Part shown: piece after piece, positions 45,291-55,069 of the stretch | How positions within the stretch are numbered: the first letter of the stretch is position 1 | How the letters are laid out: every line of letters begins with the position of its first letter | NCBI RefSeq assembly: GCF_003056055.1 | Contig: NZ_PYFP01000002.1 | Location: 372,001-436,000, forward strand | Direction of reading: 5' to 3' | Length of the DNA: 64,000 bases | Source of the DNA: Glaciimonas sp. PCH181 | GTDB lineage: Bacteria; Pseudomonadota; Gammaproteobacteria; Burkholderiales; Burkholderiaceae_D | Position numbers and translations under genes: made by a program | The notes under the pieces: model-generated | Databases searched by the model: none | The model's input: only the letters and a program-made list of their open reading frames with translations | Told to the model about the DNA's origin: nothing

Positions 45291-46507
45291 AACTTATCTC
45301 TAGCGTCAAATTGTCTCCACTTTCGTTGCCCCGCGCCCGACTTTCCGTTGCGCTTGCCATCGCTGCCTTGTCCGCTGCTTGCGCTGTAACGCCACCGGCG
45401 ACTACAGTGAGTCCAGTCACGACTGCGGCACCTGCAACTTTGCCAGGTACTACAGCAAGCGCTCCTGCCGTAGTACCGCCGCCAAGGCTGGTAGACTCAG
45501 GCATTGCACCTTCCAACAACGACAATAGCGAATACGCTAATTTTGCCCAATGGAAGACCGTTTCTTCTTTCATTGATGAAATGGTGACTAAAAATGGTTT
45601 CACCCGCTCCGAACTCGAAGCGGTATTCAACAAAACCCGTTTTGTCGAAAGCGCCATTCAGCTGATGAAACCGGGACCACCGGGCAAACCAAAGAATTGG
45701 GGCGTTTATCGTGCACGTTTCGTTGAGCCGGTCCGTATTAACGCTGGCGTCAAATTCTGGAATACCTACGCCGATGCATTGGCGCGAGCCGAAGCCCAAT
45801 ATGGCGTGCCAGCAGAAATCATCGTTGGCATTCTGGGAGTGGAGACAGTTTTCGGTCGCAATACCGGCAATTTCCGCGTGATGGATGCCATTACGACACT
45901 GGCCTTCGATTATCCAAATACCCCCACGCGTGAAGCACGCATGGCATTCTTCCGCAAAGAACTAGAAAATACCCTTTTGTTCGCGCGTGAGTCGAATATC
46001 GATCCGTTCTCGCTGCTAGGCTCTTATGCGGGCGCGATAGGTTGGCCGCAATTTATGCCAAGCAGTATTCGTCAGTACGCTGTAGATTTTGATGGCGATG
46101 GCAAAATTGACTTGCGTAAATCGCCGGTCGATGCGATTGGCAGTGTTGCGCACTATCTGCAAGTGCATGGCTGGAAAAGAGGCGAGCCGATTGTTTTTCC
46201 AGCAACGGTATCCACTGACACCAGCAGCGAAAATCGCTGGCAGGCATTTATTGGCCAAGGTCTGGAAGCCAAATTCTCGCTGGATGAATTAACTGCTGCA
46301 GGCGTGGTGCCGACGTCGTCTTTAGCTAGTTCGGCCGCCGGCAGCAAACTATTTGGATTAGTGGATTTGCAAAATGGCACAGCGCCAACCGAACATTGGC
46401 TAGGCACGGATAATTTCTTCGCCATCACCAAATACAATCGTAGCTTCTTTTACGCCATGTCGGTGATTGATTTGGGACGTGCGATACGTGTCGCACGTGG
46501 CGGTTAA
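45281..46507 (+). CDS. mltB: Membrane-bound lytic murein transglycosylase B
   Basis: The 408-residue lipoprotein has a signal with lipobox LSAAC near residue 34, a Pro/Thr/Ala-rich linker to about 75 and a glycosyl-hydrolase 103 domain. Motifs are IIVGILGVETVFGRNTG near 180-196 with the catalytic Glu, TTLAFDYPNTP and AIGWPQFMPSSIRQYAVDFDGDGKIDL near 248. It cleaves peptidoglycan glycan strands to 1,6-anhydromuramyl ends at the outer membrane. The start at 45281 overlaps the end of tgpA, placing it in the same operon. Confidence 0.95.
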   Translation: MPIKLISSVKLSPLSLPRARLSVALAIAALSAACAVTPPATTVSPVTTAAPATLPGTTASAPAVVPPPRLVDSGIAPSNNDNSEYANFAQWKTVSSFIDEMVTKNGFTRSELEAVFNKTRFVESAIQLMKPGPPGKPKNWGVYRARFVEPVRINAGVKFWNTYADALARAEAQYGVPAEIIVGILGVETVFGRNTGNFRVMDAITTLAFDYPNTPTREARMAFFRKELENTLLFARESNIDPFSLLGSYAGAIGWPQFMPSSIRQYAVDFDGDGKIDLRKSPVDAIGSVAHYLQVHGWKRGEPIVFPATVSTDTSSENRWQAFIGQGLEAKFSLDELTAAGVVPTSSLASSAAGSKLFGLVDLQNGTAPTEHWLGTDNFFAITKYNRSFFYAMSVIDLGRAIRVARGG

Positions 46508-46546
46508 TCGCTAAAACCGTACTGCACGCGAGAAGGAATGCGTCAC

Positions 46547-46586
46547 CCCTATTGAGAGGATTATTGAATTATCTAACTCAATAGGG
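46547..46586. terminator. Inverted repeat after mltB
   Basis: CCCTATTGAG, a 20-base loop and CTCAATAGGG pair perfectly over ten bases between mltB and yaeQ (convergent). No T-run is present, so the terminating effect is uncertain. Confidence 0.5.
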
Positions 46587-46626
46587 ATGAATAAACGATA
46601 GGGCTAGTCATCAGCCCAGCTGCGCC

Positions 46627-47163
46627 TTACCCCTGAAGGGTAACCAAATCTACCTGAACGGTTTCATCGTTGGCAGTCATCCAGATTTGCCCATCCTGAA
46701 TCGTGCACTGCAATTGCATATTGCGTTGCGCTTGCTTACTCAACGCCAGGCTGGTAATGGAAGGAAGGTTGATGACCGTTAAATTGCGGGCACGCGCCAC
46801 TTTGTTACTGACTTGCGCCCACCAGATATGGCTGGTACTGCTATAGCAATACACCACTACCTGGGCAGCGCGACCACATGCTTTCAAAATACGCTTTTCA
46901 TCTGGTTGCCCAACTTCTACCCACAGATTGATCGCGCCGGTGAGATCCTTCTCCCACAAATCCGGCTCATCGACGTCCCACAATCCCTTACTAAATACCA
47001 GCGCCTCGGACGCATGACGTGCAAAAGCCAACACCCGCACCATCATTCGCTCATCAGTCTCTGAAGGGTGGCGTGCGATGGTCAGGGCATGCTCTTGATA
47101 ATACTGACGGTCCATATCTGCAATTTGCAGATCGACTTTAAAAATAGTTGCTTTAAGGGCCAT
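46627..47163 (-). CDS. yaeQ: YaeQ family protein
   Basis: The 178-residue protein begins MALKATIFKVDLQIADMDRQYY, the standard YaeQ start, followed by HALTIARHPSETDERMMVRVLAFARHA, GLWDVDEPDLWEKDLTGAINLWVEVGQPDEKR and ACGRAAQVVVYCY. The fold is nuclease-like (PD-(D/E)XK relatives, as I recall) and the cellular role is not clear; it was linked to suppression of rfaH defects. ATG 47163 was chosen because the 50 upstream codons do not belong to the family. Confidence 0.93.
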   Translation of the reverse strand: MALKATIFKVDLQIADMDRQYYQEHALTIARHPSETDERMMVRVLAFARHASEALVFSKGLWDVDEPDLWEKDLTGAINLWVEVGQPDEKRILKACGRAAQVVVYCYSSTSHIWWAQVSNKVARARNLTVINLPSITSLALSKQAQRNMQLQCTIQDGQIWMTANDETVQVDLVTLQG

Positions 47164-47631
47164 AATGCTGAGCTTTATTGGTAATAGGTCACATAGATCA
47201 TCGATATAACGAGGTGATATGCAACCCGCATGCGCCGCGGATGCGGTCGCGACCGGAAGAATAACCCGTTTTGTTTTTGTGCGGACAACATATATAGTAG
47301 TTTGCCCGTACAAGAGTCTGCGCTGTCTGGGATTGGCAACTTAAATTGCGCGTCACCCTTCTCGCATCAGAGTTCAACAGAGTTGCGTTGTGAAGAACAT
47401 CTAAGCTGGGATGACTAGTTGAAGATGCCTGACTTGAGGTGAGAAATGTAAGAAAGCTGAAATAAGTGCGCTGTTCTTCTGCAATATTCGGTTAAAAATC
47501 TATTAAATAGCGATCATCAAGCTAGTTTTGTAGTCAAACCACGATAGCCAGCAATCCAATGCGGCTCTGGTAGTTATTCATTCATAGCCGCATTTTGCGG
47601 CTTACACACTTAATTTTCCATACGCTGAACA
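47164..47631. other. 468-bp gap between yaeQ and the DUF1415 gene
   Basis: Divergent promoters for the flanking genes are expected here. No gene, repeat or strong hairpin is visible. Short frames in it have no protein-like character. Confidence 0.5.
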
Positions 47632-48207
47632 ATGTCCAATTTTGCAGAACAAGTCACTCTCGACACAAAACGATGGTTAGAAAAAGCGGTCATAGGACTC
47701 AATCTCTGCCCTTTTGCCAAAGCGGTCTATATAAAAGATCAGATTCGCTTTGTCGTCAGTAATGCTGAAACCGGTGCAGACCTACTAAAAGAACTGGGAG
47801 CCGAACTAGATTTCTTACATCAGACGGATCCTACATTAATTGATACGACGTTGTTAATTCATCCATTGGTATTGGGGGACTTTTTAGACTACAACGATTT
47901 TTTGGATGACGCCGACGCCCTGCTGCAACAGCAAGATCTTGAAGGCGAAATTCAGATAGCCAGCTTCCATCCAGACTATCAATTTGCGGGCACCGATGCC
48001 ACCGACATCACCAATTACACAAATCGCTCCCCCTATCCAACGTTGCACCTGTTGCGCGAAGACAGCATAGATCGGGCAGTCGAAGCCTTTCCCGACGCGG
48101 CGGATATCTTTGAAAAAAATATGCAAACCTTGAATGATCTGGGACGAGACGGATGGAAAAATCTTGGACTAGCCCCAACGTTTACAGAGAAAAATCTGCC
48201 AAAGTGA
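47632..48207 (+). CDS. DUF1415 family protein
   Basis: The 191-residue soluble protein matches DUF1415 as I know it: VTLDTKRWLEKAVIGLNLCPFAKAVY near 8-33, DTTLLIHPLVLGDFLDYNDFLDDAD near 71-95, QIASFHPDYQFAGTDATDITNYTNRSPYPTLHLLREDSI near 107-145. The Asn-Leu-Cys-Pro-Phe-Ala and HPxYxF motifs are conserved, which suggests a catalytic role, but none is known to me. It is monocistronic with its own start context. Confidence 0.9.
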   Translation: MSNFAEQVTLDTKRWLEKAVIGLNLCPFAKAVYIKDQIRFVVSNAETGADLLKELGAELDFLHQTDPTLIDTTLLIHPLVLGDFLDYNDFLDDADALLQQQDLEGEIQIASFHPDYQFAGTDATDITNYTNRSPYPTLHLLREDSIDRAVEAFPDAADIFEKNMQTLNDLGRDGWKNLGLAPTFTEKNLPK

Positions 48208-48575
48208 GGCGTAGAAGGACGAAAAAGGGCGGTTGTAAAATGTTCTTAACAAGAATAAAGTGACTACTAACTAGTAGTCTACAAAACAATACAATTTTAA
48301 ATTGAGTTTTTGCAACTTTTTACTAGAATTAATCATCCAAGCTGACAGAAGTTGTTAGAGTTCAAAGTTAATTAATAAAAACACAATGTTGTTGGTTTTT
48401 TATTACTTTTCATTTAGAATTGTTTCAGGATGTTTCTTTATGAGAAAAAAGCACACTGAATCGGTATAAAATGACATGACTTGCAACTTCGCTAATAAGC
48501 CGAAGGTTATCACAGCGCAACGTTCCGAATACAGCGCAAACCTTTCCTATTCAACATCATAATAAATGGAATCTC
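48208..48575. promoter_or_regulatory. AT-rich upstream region of the small HTH gene with an 18-bp palindrome
   Basis: The 368-bp stretch has no gene. GACTACTA-AC-TAGTAGTC at 48262-48279 is a perfect palindrome, about 300 bp before the HTH gene and 55 bp after the DUF1415 stop. It may be an operator or a weak terminator. The region is strongly AT-rich, as a promoter would be. Confidence 0.4.
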
Positions 48576-48914
48576 ATGAATATGAATACCTCGATAGAAG
48601 CACCAAAAAGCAACAAATTGGACGAGCAAGTAACTTACGATCCAAATCATTTGCTTGACTCGCTTATCGACAAACTGCACTTAAAGAATGATGCAGCGTT
48701 ATCGCGTGCGCTAGAAGTGGCGCCTCCCGTCATCAGCAAAATTCGGCATCATCGCTTGCCAGTTGGCGCTTCATTGCTAATTCGCATGCATGAAGTCAGT
48801 AACCTGACAATCAGTGAGCTACGCGCATTGATGGGTGATCGTCGTGAGAAATTTCGTATCAGCGATAAGCAATTTAAGCCTAAAGACAAGGTCGAGGCAG
48901 ATCTACAGAAGTAA
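48576..48914 (+). CDS. Small Cro/CI-type HTH protein
   Basis: A 112-residue protein with a central lambda-repressor-like HTH: LDSLIDKLHLKNDAALSRALEVAPPVISKIRHHRLPVGASLLIRMHEV (about residues 27-75). A charged tail follows (RISDKQFKPKDKVEADLQK). The N-terminal 20 residues are flexible. It is probably a small DNA-binding regulator; such genes occur widely in Oxalobacteraceae but targets are not known. It is monocistronic with a long AT-rich leader and ends at a 12-bp hairpin. Confidence 0.75.
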   Translation: MNMNTSIEAPKSNKLDEQVTYDPNHLLDSLIDKLHLKNDAALSRALEVAPPVISKIRHHRLPVGASLLIRMHEVSNLTISELRALMGDRREKFRISDKQFKPKDKVEADLQK

Positions 48915-48960
48915 ATGCCGTATGTCGCCGACCTCCCTGCTCCCACTGCCACATTTTATT

Positions 48961-48990
48961 TAATACGCTTGCGAAACTGCAAGCGTATTA
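48961..48990. terminator. Twelve-pair hairpin between HTH gene and cysM
   Basis: TAATACGCTTGC, loop GAAACT, GCAAGCGTATTA: a perfect stem between convergent genes. On the minus strand AATAAAA follows; the T-run is poor on both strands. Likely a bidirectional terminator. Confidence 0.7.
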
Positions 48991-48998
48991 AAGAGGGA

Positions 48999-49901
48999 TC
49001 AGGCAGGGAAAACACCTGTCGATAGGTAGCGATCACCGCGATCGCAGACGATAAAGACGATCGTTGCATTTTCTACCTGCTGCGAAATCCGAAGTGCGAC
49101 TTCGCATGCCCCTGCAGCGGATATTCCGCAAAAAATTCCCTCTTCGCTGGCCATTCTGCGCGCCATATGCTCTGCTGCGGACTGACTAACCGCTTCAATT
49201 TGATCAACCCGCGCATGCTCATAAATTGTCGGCATGTAGGCTTCTGGCCATTTTCTGATGCCGGGTATTTGTGAACCTTCTTCCGGTTGTGCGCCGATGA
49301 TCTGCACAGCTTCACTTTTCTCTTTGAGGAAGCGCGACACTCCCATAATCGTACCGGTCGTTCCCATCGCGCTGACGAAATGTGTAACACGTCCGCCAGT
49401 GTCACGCCAGATTTCCGGACCCGTCGTTTCATAGTGCGATAACGGGTTATCAGGATTAGCGAATTGATCAAGAATCAAACCTTCCCCATCTTTTTCCATT
49501 TTTTGCGCAAGATCACGCGCATATTCCATACCGCCGGTTTTTGGCGTCAAAATGATTTTTGCGCCATAAGCAGCCATGCTCTGACGGCGTTCTTCGCTCA
49601 GGTTTTCTGGCATTAACAACACCATTTTGTAACCGCGCATCGCCGCTGCCATGGCTAACGCGATACCGGTATTACCGCTGGTCGCTTCAATCAGGGTATC
49701 GCCCGGCTTGATGTCGCCGCGCGCTTCGGCACGCTTAATCATCGAAAGTGCAGGACGGTCTTTGACGGATCCAGCGGGATTATTGCCCTCTAGTTTGCCG
49801 AGAATAATATTATTACGTTGCGCGGCAGCTTCTCCCGGAATCCGTTTTAGCTGTACTAACGGGGTATTTCCGATCGTGTCTTCAATAGTCAGATATGGCA
49901 T
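48999..49901 (-). CDS. cysM: Cysteine synthase B
   Basis: The 300-residue PLP enzyme has IEDTIGNTPLVQLKR near 6-20, the PLP lysine in NPAGSVKDRPAL (Lys47) and the phosphate-binding loop TSGNTGIALAMAAAMRGYK near 74. It makes cysteine from O-acetylserine and sulfide or thiosulfate. The shorter length and GSVKDRPA variant point to CysM more than CysK. It is the usual last member of the ugd-hldA cluster in Burkholderiales, here separated from it by a ComEA-like gene and terminators. Confidence 0.94.
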   Translation of the reverse strand: MPYLTIEDTIGNTPLVQLKRIPGEAAAQRNNIILGKLEGNNPAGSVKDRPALSMIKRAEARGDIKPGDTLIEATSGNTGIALAMAAAMRGYKMVLLMPENLSEERRQSMAAYGAKIILTPKTGGMEYARDLAQKMEKDGEGLILDQFANPDNPLSHYETTGPEIWRDTGGRVTHFVSAMGTTGTIMGVSRFLKEKSEAVQIIGAQPEEGSQIPGIRKWPEAYMPTIYEHARVDQIEAVSQSAAEHMARRMASEEGIFCGISAAGACEVALRISQQVENATIVFIVCDRGDRYLSTGVFPA

Positions 49902-50045
49902 AGTTTTACGCTTACAGAGGAGGCAAAAGACCTATTCTAATATGAGACATTATTGTGCGTACGTCCAGCAGTCGATCTTTGCAGAATGCACATAAAGAAG
50001 TCATCATAAATGCGATAAAAATAGCATTTTGTTGTGGAGGAAATG

Positions 50046-50073
50046 AAAAGCCCCTTATGTAAAAGGGGCTTTT
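50046..50073. terminator. Terminator downstream of comEA-like gene
   Basis: AAAAGCCCCTT, loop, AAGGGGCTTTT, with A and T on both sides. On the minus strand it ends the ComEA-like transcript just before the cysM promoter. Confidence 0.9.
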
Positions 50074-50137
50074 AAGTAATAGAAGCCACAGCCAGCCCCA
50101 AGTCATTAATCATTCTATGCCTTGGTAATTGGGTCTT

Positions 50138-50479
50138 CTATTTTTTTGCAGGGATTTTATCGGCTGCTTTTTTTGATTCTTCTTTCGCTGCAGGGGCAGC
50201 AGCACCAGACTTAGGCTGACCATTTACGCGCAAACCTGCCGTCGACAATTTAACGGCGCTTTTATCGCTGATGCCTTTTACGCGCTTTTCAAAATCAGAC
50301 CAGTCTTTAAAATTACCGCCTTTAGTGCGCTCAGCAAGAATACGTTCTGAGGTTACCGCGCCCACACCCTTCACGCTATCCAGCGCGGCCTTATCGGCTT
50401 TATTCACATCAACTTGCGCAAAGACCAAGCCCATGGTCGCAATTAACATCAGGGTTATTTGTAGTAATTTCTTAAGCAT
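50138..50479 (-). CDS. comEA: ComEA-like helix-hairpin-helix DNA-binding protein
   Basis: The 113-residue protein has a signal peptide (residues 1-22, ending GLVFAQ), then two helix-hairpin-helix motifs: VDVNKADKAALDSVKGVGAVTSERILAERTKGGNFKDWSDFEKRVKGISDKSAVKL-type sequence from 23 to 80, in which VNKADKAALDSVKGVG is the ComEA hallmark. An Ala/Lys-rich tail follows. Such proteins bind double-stranded DNA in the periplasm during natural transformation; small stand-alone forms are also found in species not known to be competent. ATG 50479 gives the signal peptide and has AGGA close upstream. Confidence 0.85.
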   Translation of the reverse strand: MLKKLLQITLMLIATMGLVFAQVDVNKADKAALDSVKGVGAVTSERILAERTKGGNFKDWSDFEKRVKGISDKSAVKLSTAGLRVNGQPKSGAAAPAAKEESKKAADKIPAKK

Positions 50480-50730
50480 GCTGTCCTTTTTGATTAGTGT
50501 GATGAGACTCATCAAATTCAGGACCTCGGCAACGCTCTTTCTGCCCGCGACTACAAATGCTATGGGGCAGAAGCGCCGCGCCCATTACGGCTAAGGGCGC
50601 GAACGTCAAACGATTGGTTTGCGTCAATCCTAAAAATGAATCAGGCACAAATGCACCTGCGGCATTATAGGAACGGAAATTCGCAAAGAACCGGCATTGC
50701 CTTCACACTATAGGACTTCTCTTATGTATT

Positions 50731-51690
50731 TTATGCAAACAGCTCTTCATGCGTGACAGTCGCGGTTCCCAATTTACCGACGACAATACCACCGGCACGA
50801 TTTGCCAGCGCCACAGCTTCAGCGATAGGAAAACCAGCTCCCAGCATGACAGCCATCGTCGCAATCACCGTGTCACCGGCACCGGACACATCAAAAACCT
50901 CACGCGCCATCGTCGGAAAATGCACCACCTGTTGCGCAGTATATAAAGTCATTCCCTCTTCCGAACGCGTCACCAACAATGCTTCCAGCGCCAGTGATTC
51001 CCGCAAATTCTGGGCTTTCGTCGTCAACTCATCTTCGTTTTTCCAGCTTCCGACGATGCGCATTAACTCCGACTTATTCGGTGTCAGTATGGTGGCCCCG
51101 GCGTAACGTGAAAAATCGTCGCCTTTAGGATCAACTAAAATACATTTTCCCGCAGACTTGCCAGCAGCGATCATGTCCGTCACATTGACCAGGCTGCCTT
51201 TGGCGTAATCAGACAAAACGATCACGTTGTATTGCGGCAGCAAAGTGTTGTAGCGAGTCAACTTGTCGCGCAGCACCGTATCCGTTGGCGGCTCTTCAAA
51301 ATCAATCCGCAACAGCTGTTGCTGACGACCGATGACACGCAACTTGATAATGGTAGAAATTGCCGGATCGCGCGTCAAAAAACTATCGATCCCCAATTCT
51401 GTCAGCAGGCTATCGACCACGTCGCCAGCCTCATCATCTCCCACGACGCCAAGCAACCCGGCTCCGCCACCAAGCGTGGCAATATTACGAGCAACGTTGG
51501 CCGCGCCACCCAGGCGCTCTTCACGCTTTTCGATGCGTACGACAGGCACCGGTGCTTCCGGCGAAATACGATTGACCTCGCCAAACCAATAACGGTCGAG
51601 CATAACGTCGCCAACCACCAAAACATGCGCACTTTCAAATGAAGCGGGAATCTGTTGAGCGACTGCCATTGCCTTGTCTTTCATTCTCAT
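50731..51690 (-). CDS. hldA: D-glycero-beta-D-manno-heptose-7-phosphate kinase
   Basis: The 319-residue PfkB/ribokinase-fold enzyme has HVLVVGDVMLDRYWFGEVNRISPEAPVPVV near 23-52, RLGGAANVARNIATLGG near 59 and the ribokinase signature EVFDVSGAGDTVIATMA near 262. It phosphorylates heptose-7-phosphate at C1 for LPS inner core synthesis. Only the kinase domain is present; the ADP-transferase half of E. coli HldE is absent, as is usual in beta-proteobacteria (RfaE1). It starts five bases after the ugd stop, so it is in the ugd-lapB operon. Confidence 0.93.
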   Translation of the reverse strand: MRMKDKAMAVAQQIPASFESAHVLVVGDVMLDRYWFGEVNRISPEAPVPVVRIEKREERLGGAANVARNIATLGGGAGLLGVVGDDEAGDVVDSLLTELGIDSFLTRDPAISTIIKLRVIGRQQQLLRIDFEEPPTDTVLRDKLTRYNTLLPQYNVIVLSDYAKGSLVNVTDMIAAGKSAGKCILVDPKGDDFSRYAGATILTPNKSELMRIVGSWKNEDELTTKAQNLRESLALEALLVTRSEEGMTLYTAQQVVHFPTMAREVFDVSGAGDTVIATMAVMLGAGFPIAEAVALANRAGGIVVGKLGTATVTHEELFA

Positions 51691-51695
51691 TAACC

Positions 51696-53078
51696 TTACT
51701 TACGCGTCAGTACCGAACGGCCAATACCGTAGTACTCGAAACCAATTTCGCTCATGACCGTTGGCTCATACAAGTTGCGGCCATCAAAAATAACTGGTGC
51801 CTTCAAATGCTGGCGAACCAGTTCAAAATCAGGACTGCGATAAGTCTTCCACTCGGTGACGATGGCTAGCGCATCGGCGCCTTGCAAGGCAGCCATTTGC
51901 GTCTCGCAAAAATGTAGTCGCGCTAATACGTCGGGCGTGGTCGCAAAATCAAGCTCCAAAACCCGCTTCGCCTCTGCCATTGCGACCGGATCATGCACTG
52001 CCACCGAGGCACCGCGATCAAGTAACTCTCGCAGCAATACGCGGGAAGATGCTTCACGCATGTCATCGGTATTCGGTTTGAATGCCAGGCCCCACAACGC
52101 AAAATGCTTGCCACTTAAATCCTCACCAAAACGCGCGACGATTTTATTGCCAAGCACATGCTTTTGATTATTGTTGACCTGCTCAACAGCACGCAAAATC
52201 AATAATTCCTGACCATAACCGCGCGCGGTGCGCTCCAGCGCCTGAACGTCTTTGGGGAAACAAGACCCTCCATAACCACAACCGGCGTAAAGAAAACTAT
52301 GGCCGATACGCGGGTCAGAACCAATCCCGTGACGCACTGCCTCAATATCCGCGCCGACTTTATCGGCAAGATTTGCCAACTCATTCATGAATGAAATACG
52401 CGTTGCCAACATCGCGTTCGCCGCGTATTTGGTGAACTCAGCTGAGCGCACATCCATCCAATAGGTACGCTCATGATTGCGATTAAATGGTGCATACAAT
52501 TGCGTCATCAGCGTACGGGCTTGCTGGCCTTCACTGCTGTCATCGCAACCAATGACAATCCGATCGGGACGCATGAAGTCCTCTACCGCAGCGCCTTCTT
52601 TCAAAAATTCAGGATTGGATACGACCGAAAATGCTAGCGCTTCAGCGGTCGGCGTCCTTGCAGCTAGCTCAGCCTGAATCGCAGCGCTGACTCGGTCTGC
52701 CGTCCCAACAGGAACCGTCGATTTGTCGACGATTACCTTAAAATCGGTCATGTATTTACCGATATTGCGCGCCGCAGCCAGCACATATTGCAAATCAGCA
52801 GAGCCATCTTCATCCGGCGGCGTGCCGACCGCGATGAATTGAATTTGACCATGCGCCACGCTAGCTTCGATGTCCGTGGAAAATCGCAAGCGGCCAATGG
52901 CGCGATTTCGGCTAACGATTTCAGCCAGACCCGGTTCGTGTATCGGGATCCCACCGCTATTCAACATAGCGATTTTCTTCTCGTCGAGATCAAGACAAAA
53001 AACATCGTTTCCCAGCTCAGCCAGACAAGCACCAGTCACCAAACCAACATAACCAGTACCGATAATTGTTATTTTCAT
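51696..53078 (-). CDS. ugd: UDP-glucose 6-dehydrogenase
   Basis: The 460-residue enzyme has an N-terminal NAD fold ([21 protein letters not shown] near 4-24), the catalytic cysteine in [13 protein letters not shown] near 265 and [17 protein letters not shown] near 330. It oxidises UDP-glucose to UDP-glucuronate with two NAD, supplying capsule, exopolysaccharide or LPS sugars. It is immediately followed by hldA, matching the conserved cluster in Burkholderiales. Confidence 0.96.
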   Translation of the reverse strand: MKITIIGTGYVGLVTGACLAELGNDVFCLDLDEKKIAMLNSGGIPIHEPGLAEIVSRNRAIGRLRFSTDIEASVAHGQIQFIAVGTPPDEDGSADLQYVLAAARNIGKYMTDFKVIVDKSTVPVGTADRVSAAIQAELAARTPTAEALAFSVVSNPEFLKEGAAVEDFMRPDRIVIGCDDSSEGQQARTLMTQLYAPFNRNHERTYWMDVRSAEFTKYAANAMLATRISFMNELANLADKVGADIEAVRHGIGSDPRIGHSFLYAGCGYGGSCFPKDVQALERTARGYGQELLILRAVEQVNNNQKHVLGNKIVARFGEDLSGKHFALWGLAFKPNTDDMREASSRVLLRELLDRGASVAVHDPVAMAEAKRVLELDFATTPDVLARLHFCETQMAALQGADALAIVTEWKTYRSPDFELVRQHLKAPVIFDGRNLYEPTVMSEIGFEYYGIGRSVLTRK

Positions 53079-53180
53079 GTTCTTTCGCTATCGCGTTGTA
53101 CTGCATATTCTGAGGACTTACGCAAAACCGTTTAATCGATCACGATTGATTGACTAAATTATCAAACAACAGAAGCGTAA

Positions 53181-54356
53181 TTAATTCATGACATTCAATT
53201 CTTCCGTCCGCCGCGGCGGATAGGTTTCCCAGCGGCTGCAACCGGGACACTGCCAATAGAATTGGCGCGCCTTAAAACCGCAATGACTACACTGATAACG
53301 TGCCAGTTTTTGGGTATAACCGTGGACTAGATTTTTTACGACAGAGAGTTCGGAATGCATTTCTGGCGTGGCAATCATCAGCCGTGCTTCCAGCAGCTTA
53401 TCCAGCCCCAACAAGGTTGGAGTACGACGCAGCTCATCACTGACCAGATGATTAGTCGCCTCAACGCCGTCCAACTCCAGCACTGCTTTAAATACAACTT
53501 CCAGCAAATCGATCGAGGAAGCTTCCGCCAGATAGGAGCGCAATAAATTCACGCCCTCCTGAGGACGTCCGACTGCGCGATAACCATCCATCAGCCGCTG
53601 TGCCACCAGCGCCACGTGAGGCACGCTTTGCTGCTCAACCCGACGCCAGGCGATCAACGCAGCCTCGGCATCGTCTTTCGCCAAATATACGTCACCTAAT
53701 AACATGGTCGCGCGCACGCTGTTGCGGTCATTCGCCAACGCTTTTTCCAGCAACGCCATGGCATCGTCCGGATGGCCGTCTACCAATGCATCCTGCGCTA
53801 ACTCGCAATAAAACTGGGCAATCTCTTTTTGACGTCCGCCTGCGCCCGTATCTTGCAGCGCTTGCGCGGATGCAATTGCGCGCCGCCATTCTTTTTCACG
53901 TTGATAAATTTCAAGCAACGCACGCCCGGCTTGTGCGCCGTATGACGTCCCTATTAACAAATTAAAACTTTCTTCTGCACGGTCAAGCAGCCCTGCTTTC
54001 AGATAATCCTGACCTAATTCGTATTGCGCGTGCAAACGATGTTCCTGCTCCAGATCGGGCCGCGCCAACAAATTTTGATGGACGCGAATAGCGCGTTCGG
54101 TCTCGCCACGACGACGGAATAAATTTCCTAGCGCAAAATGGAGTTCGGCGGTTTCGGGATCAAGTTTCACAATTTCGATAAAAGCATCAATCGCTTTATC
54201 AGGCTGCTCATTGAGTAAAAAATTGAGCCCTTTAAAATAACCACGGGGCAAACTACGTGACTCAGAGATCAATTGATTGATATCCACACGCGCGGCTATC
54301 CAGCCCAAACCAAAAAAGATTGGGATACCTAATAGCCACCAGGTTTCAAATTCCAT
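53181..54356 (-). CDS. lapB: LPS assembly regulator LapB (YciM), TPR protein
   Basis: The 391-residue protein has an N-terminal membrane segment (about residues 5-20, WWLLGIPIFFGLGWIAA), a cytoplasmic array of TPR repeats (about 35-330) and a C-terminal rubredoxin-like metal site CSHCGFKARQFYWQCPGCSRW with four cysteines near 360-380. LapB guides FtsH to degrade LpxC and so balances LPS synthesis. It follows lapA, as in E. coli and Burkholderiales, though with about 190 bp between them here. Confidence 0.95.
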   Translation of the reverse strand: MEFETWWLLGIPIFFGLGWIAARVDINQLISESRSLPRGYFKGLNFLLNEQPDKAIDAFIEIVKLDPETAELHFALGNLFRRRGETERAIRVHQNLLARPDLEQEHRLHAQYELGQDYLKAGLLDRAEESFNLLIGTSYGAQAGRALLEIYQREKEWRRAIASAQALQDTGAGGRQKEIAQFYCELAQDALVDGHPDDAMALLEKALANDRNSVRATMLLGDVYLAKDDAEAALIAWRRVEQQSVPHVALVAQRLMDGYRAVGRPQEGVNLLRSYLAEASSIDLLEVVFKAVLELDGVEATNHLVSDELRRTPTLLGLDKLLEARLMIATPEMHSELSVVKNLVHGYTQKLARYQCSHCGFKARQFYWQCPGCSRWETYPPRRTEELNVMN

Positions 54357-54548
54357 ACGGACTTGTTATAAGCATAAAGTGTAACGATTAATAGATGGCT
54401 AACGCCAGATTATCGGACGATAGCATCGCTTCGGCAATGCACTGCATACGATGCCCGGCGAGCTAACATTTGAAGCGCCTGAACAACGTTCATGATGGCT
54501 TCCATCAACCTATGGAGCTTGTTTTCATCATGCCCGTGCCGCTTGGCA

Positions 54549-54863
54549 TTATATATTCCGGATGCTATCCGGCTGCGGCGCTTCCGCACTTGTAACACGC
54601 TGTGCTTCCTGCTCACGATGTATCGATGTCAACATTTTTTGCGCTTTAGCGGCATTGCGGCGATAACGAAACACTGCCGGTGCCATCGCCAACACGCCCA
54701 AAATAGCGCCTGAGGCAAAGAACCCCAGCAAAATTAAGACTAAAGGACCTCGAATTTGGTAATTAAGGAAGAAATCGATTGTGACTTCTTGCGTGTTCTT
54801 CAAAGCAAAACCAAAAAACACAAGAAATAACAAAATCGCGATAACGCGGGAAATAAGTTTCAT
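54549..54863 (-). CDS. lapA: LPS assembly protein A (LapA, DUF1049)
   Basis: A 104-residue inner-membrane protein with two membrane segments (about residues 5-22 and 40-63), the NTQEVTIDFFLNYQIRGPLVLILL block and a charged coil after it. That is the DUF1049/LapA layout. It works with LapB. ATG 54863 was chosen because AGGA lies nine bases upstream and MKLISRVIAILLFLVFFG is the family start. The tail, rich in Ala, Pro and Ser, is not conserved. Confidence 0.9.
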   Translation of the reverse strand: MKLISRVIAILLFLVFFGFALKNTQEVTIDFFLNYQIRGPLVLILLGFFASGAILGVLAMAPAVFRYRRNAAKAQKMLTSIHREQEAQRVTSAEAPQPDSIRNI

Positions 54864-55069
54864 AACGCGGATTCCTGATTGGTGGTGTAAAGACAGCGCT
54901 GAAGCTGCGCCGGGCCAAATGCCATTTCGCCGTCCATCCATCGTGTAGGCGTTCAGACAAACTTATCGCACAACTCTACAGCGTTCCAGCGACGATAGGC
55001 TGGTATAAGCCATCCAAAAAAGTAATAAACATACAAATATAACCAAATTGCATAAACGAAATTGTACGT

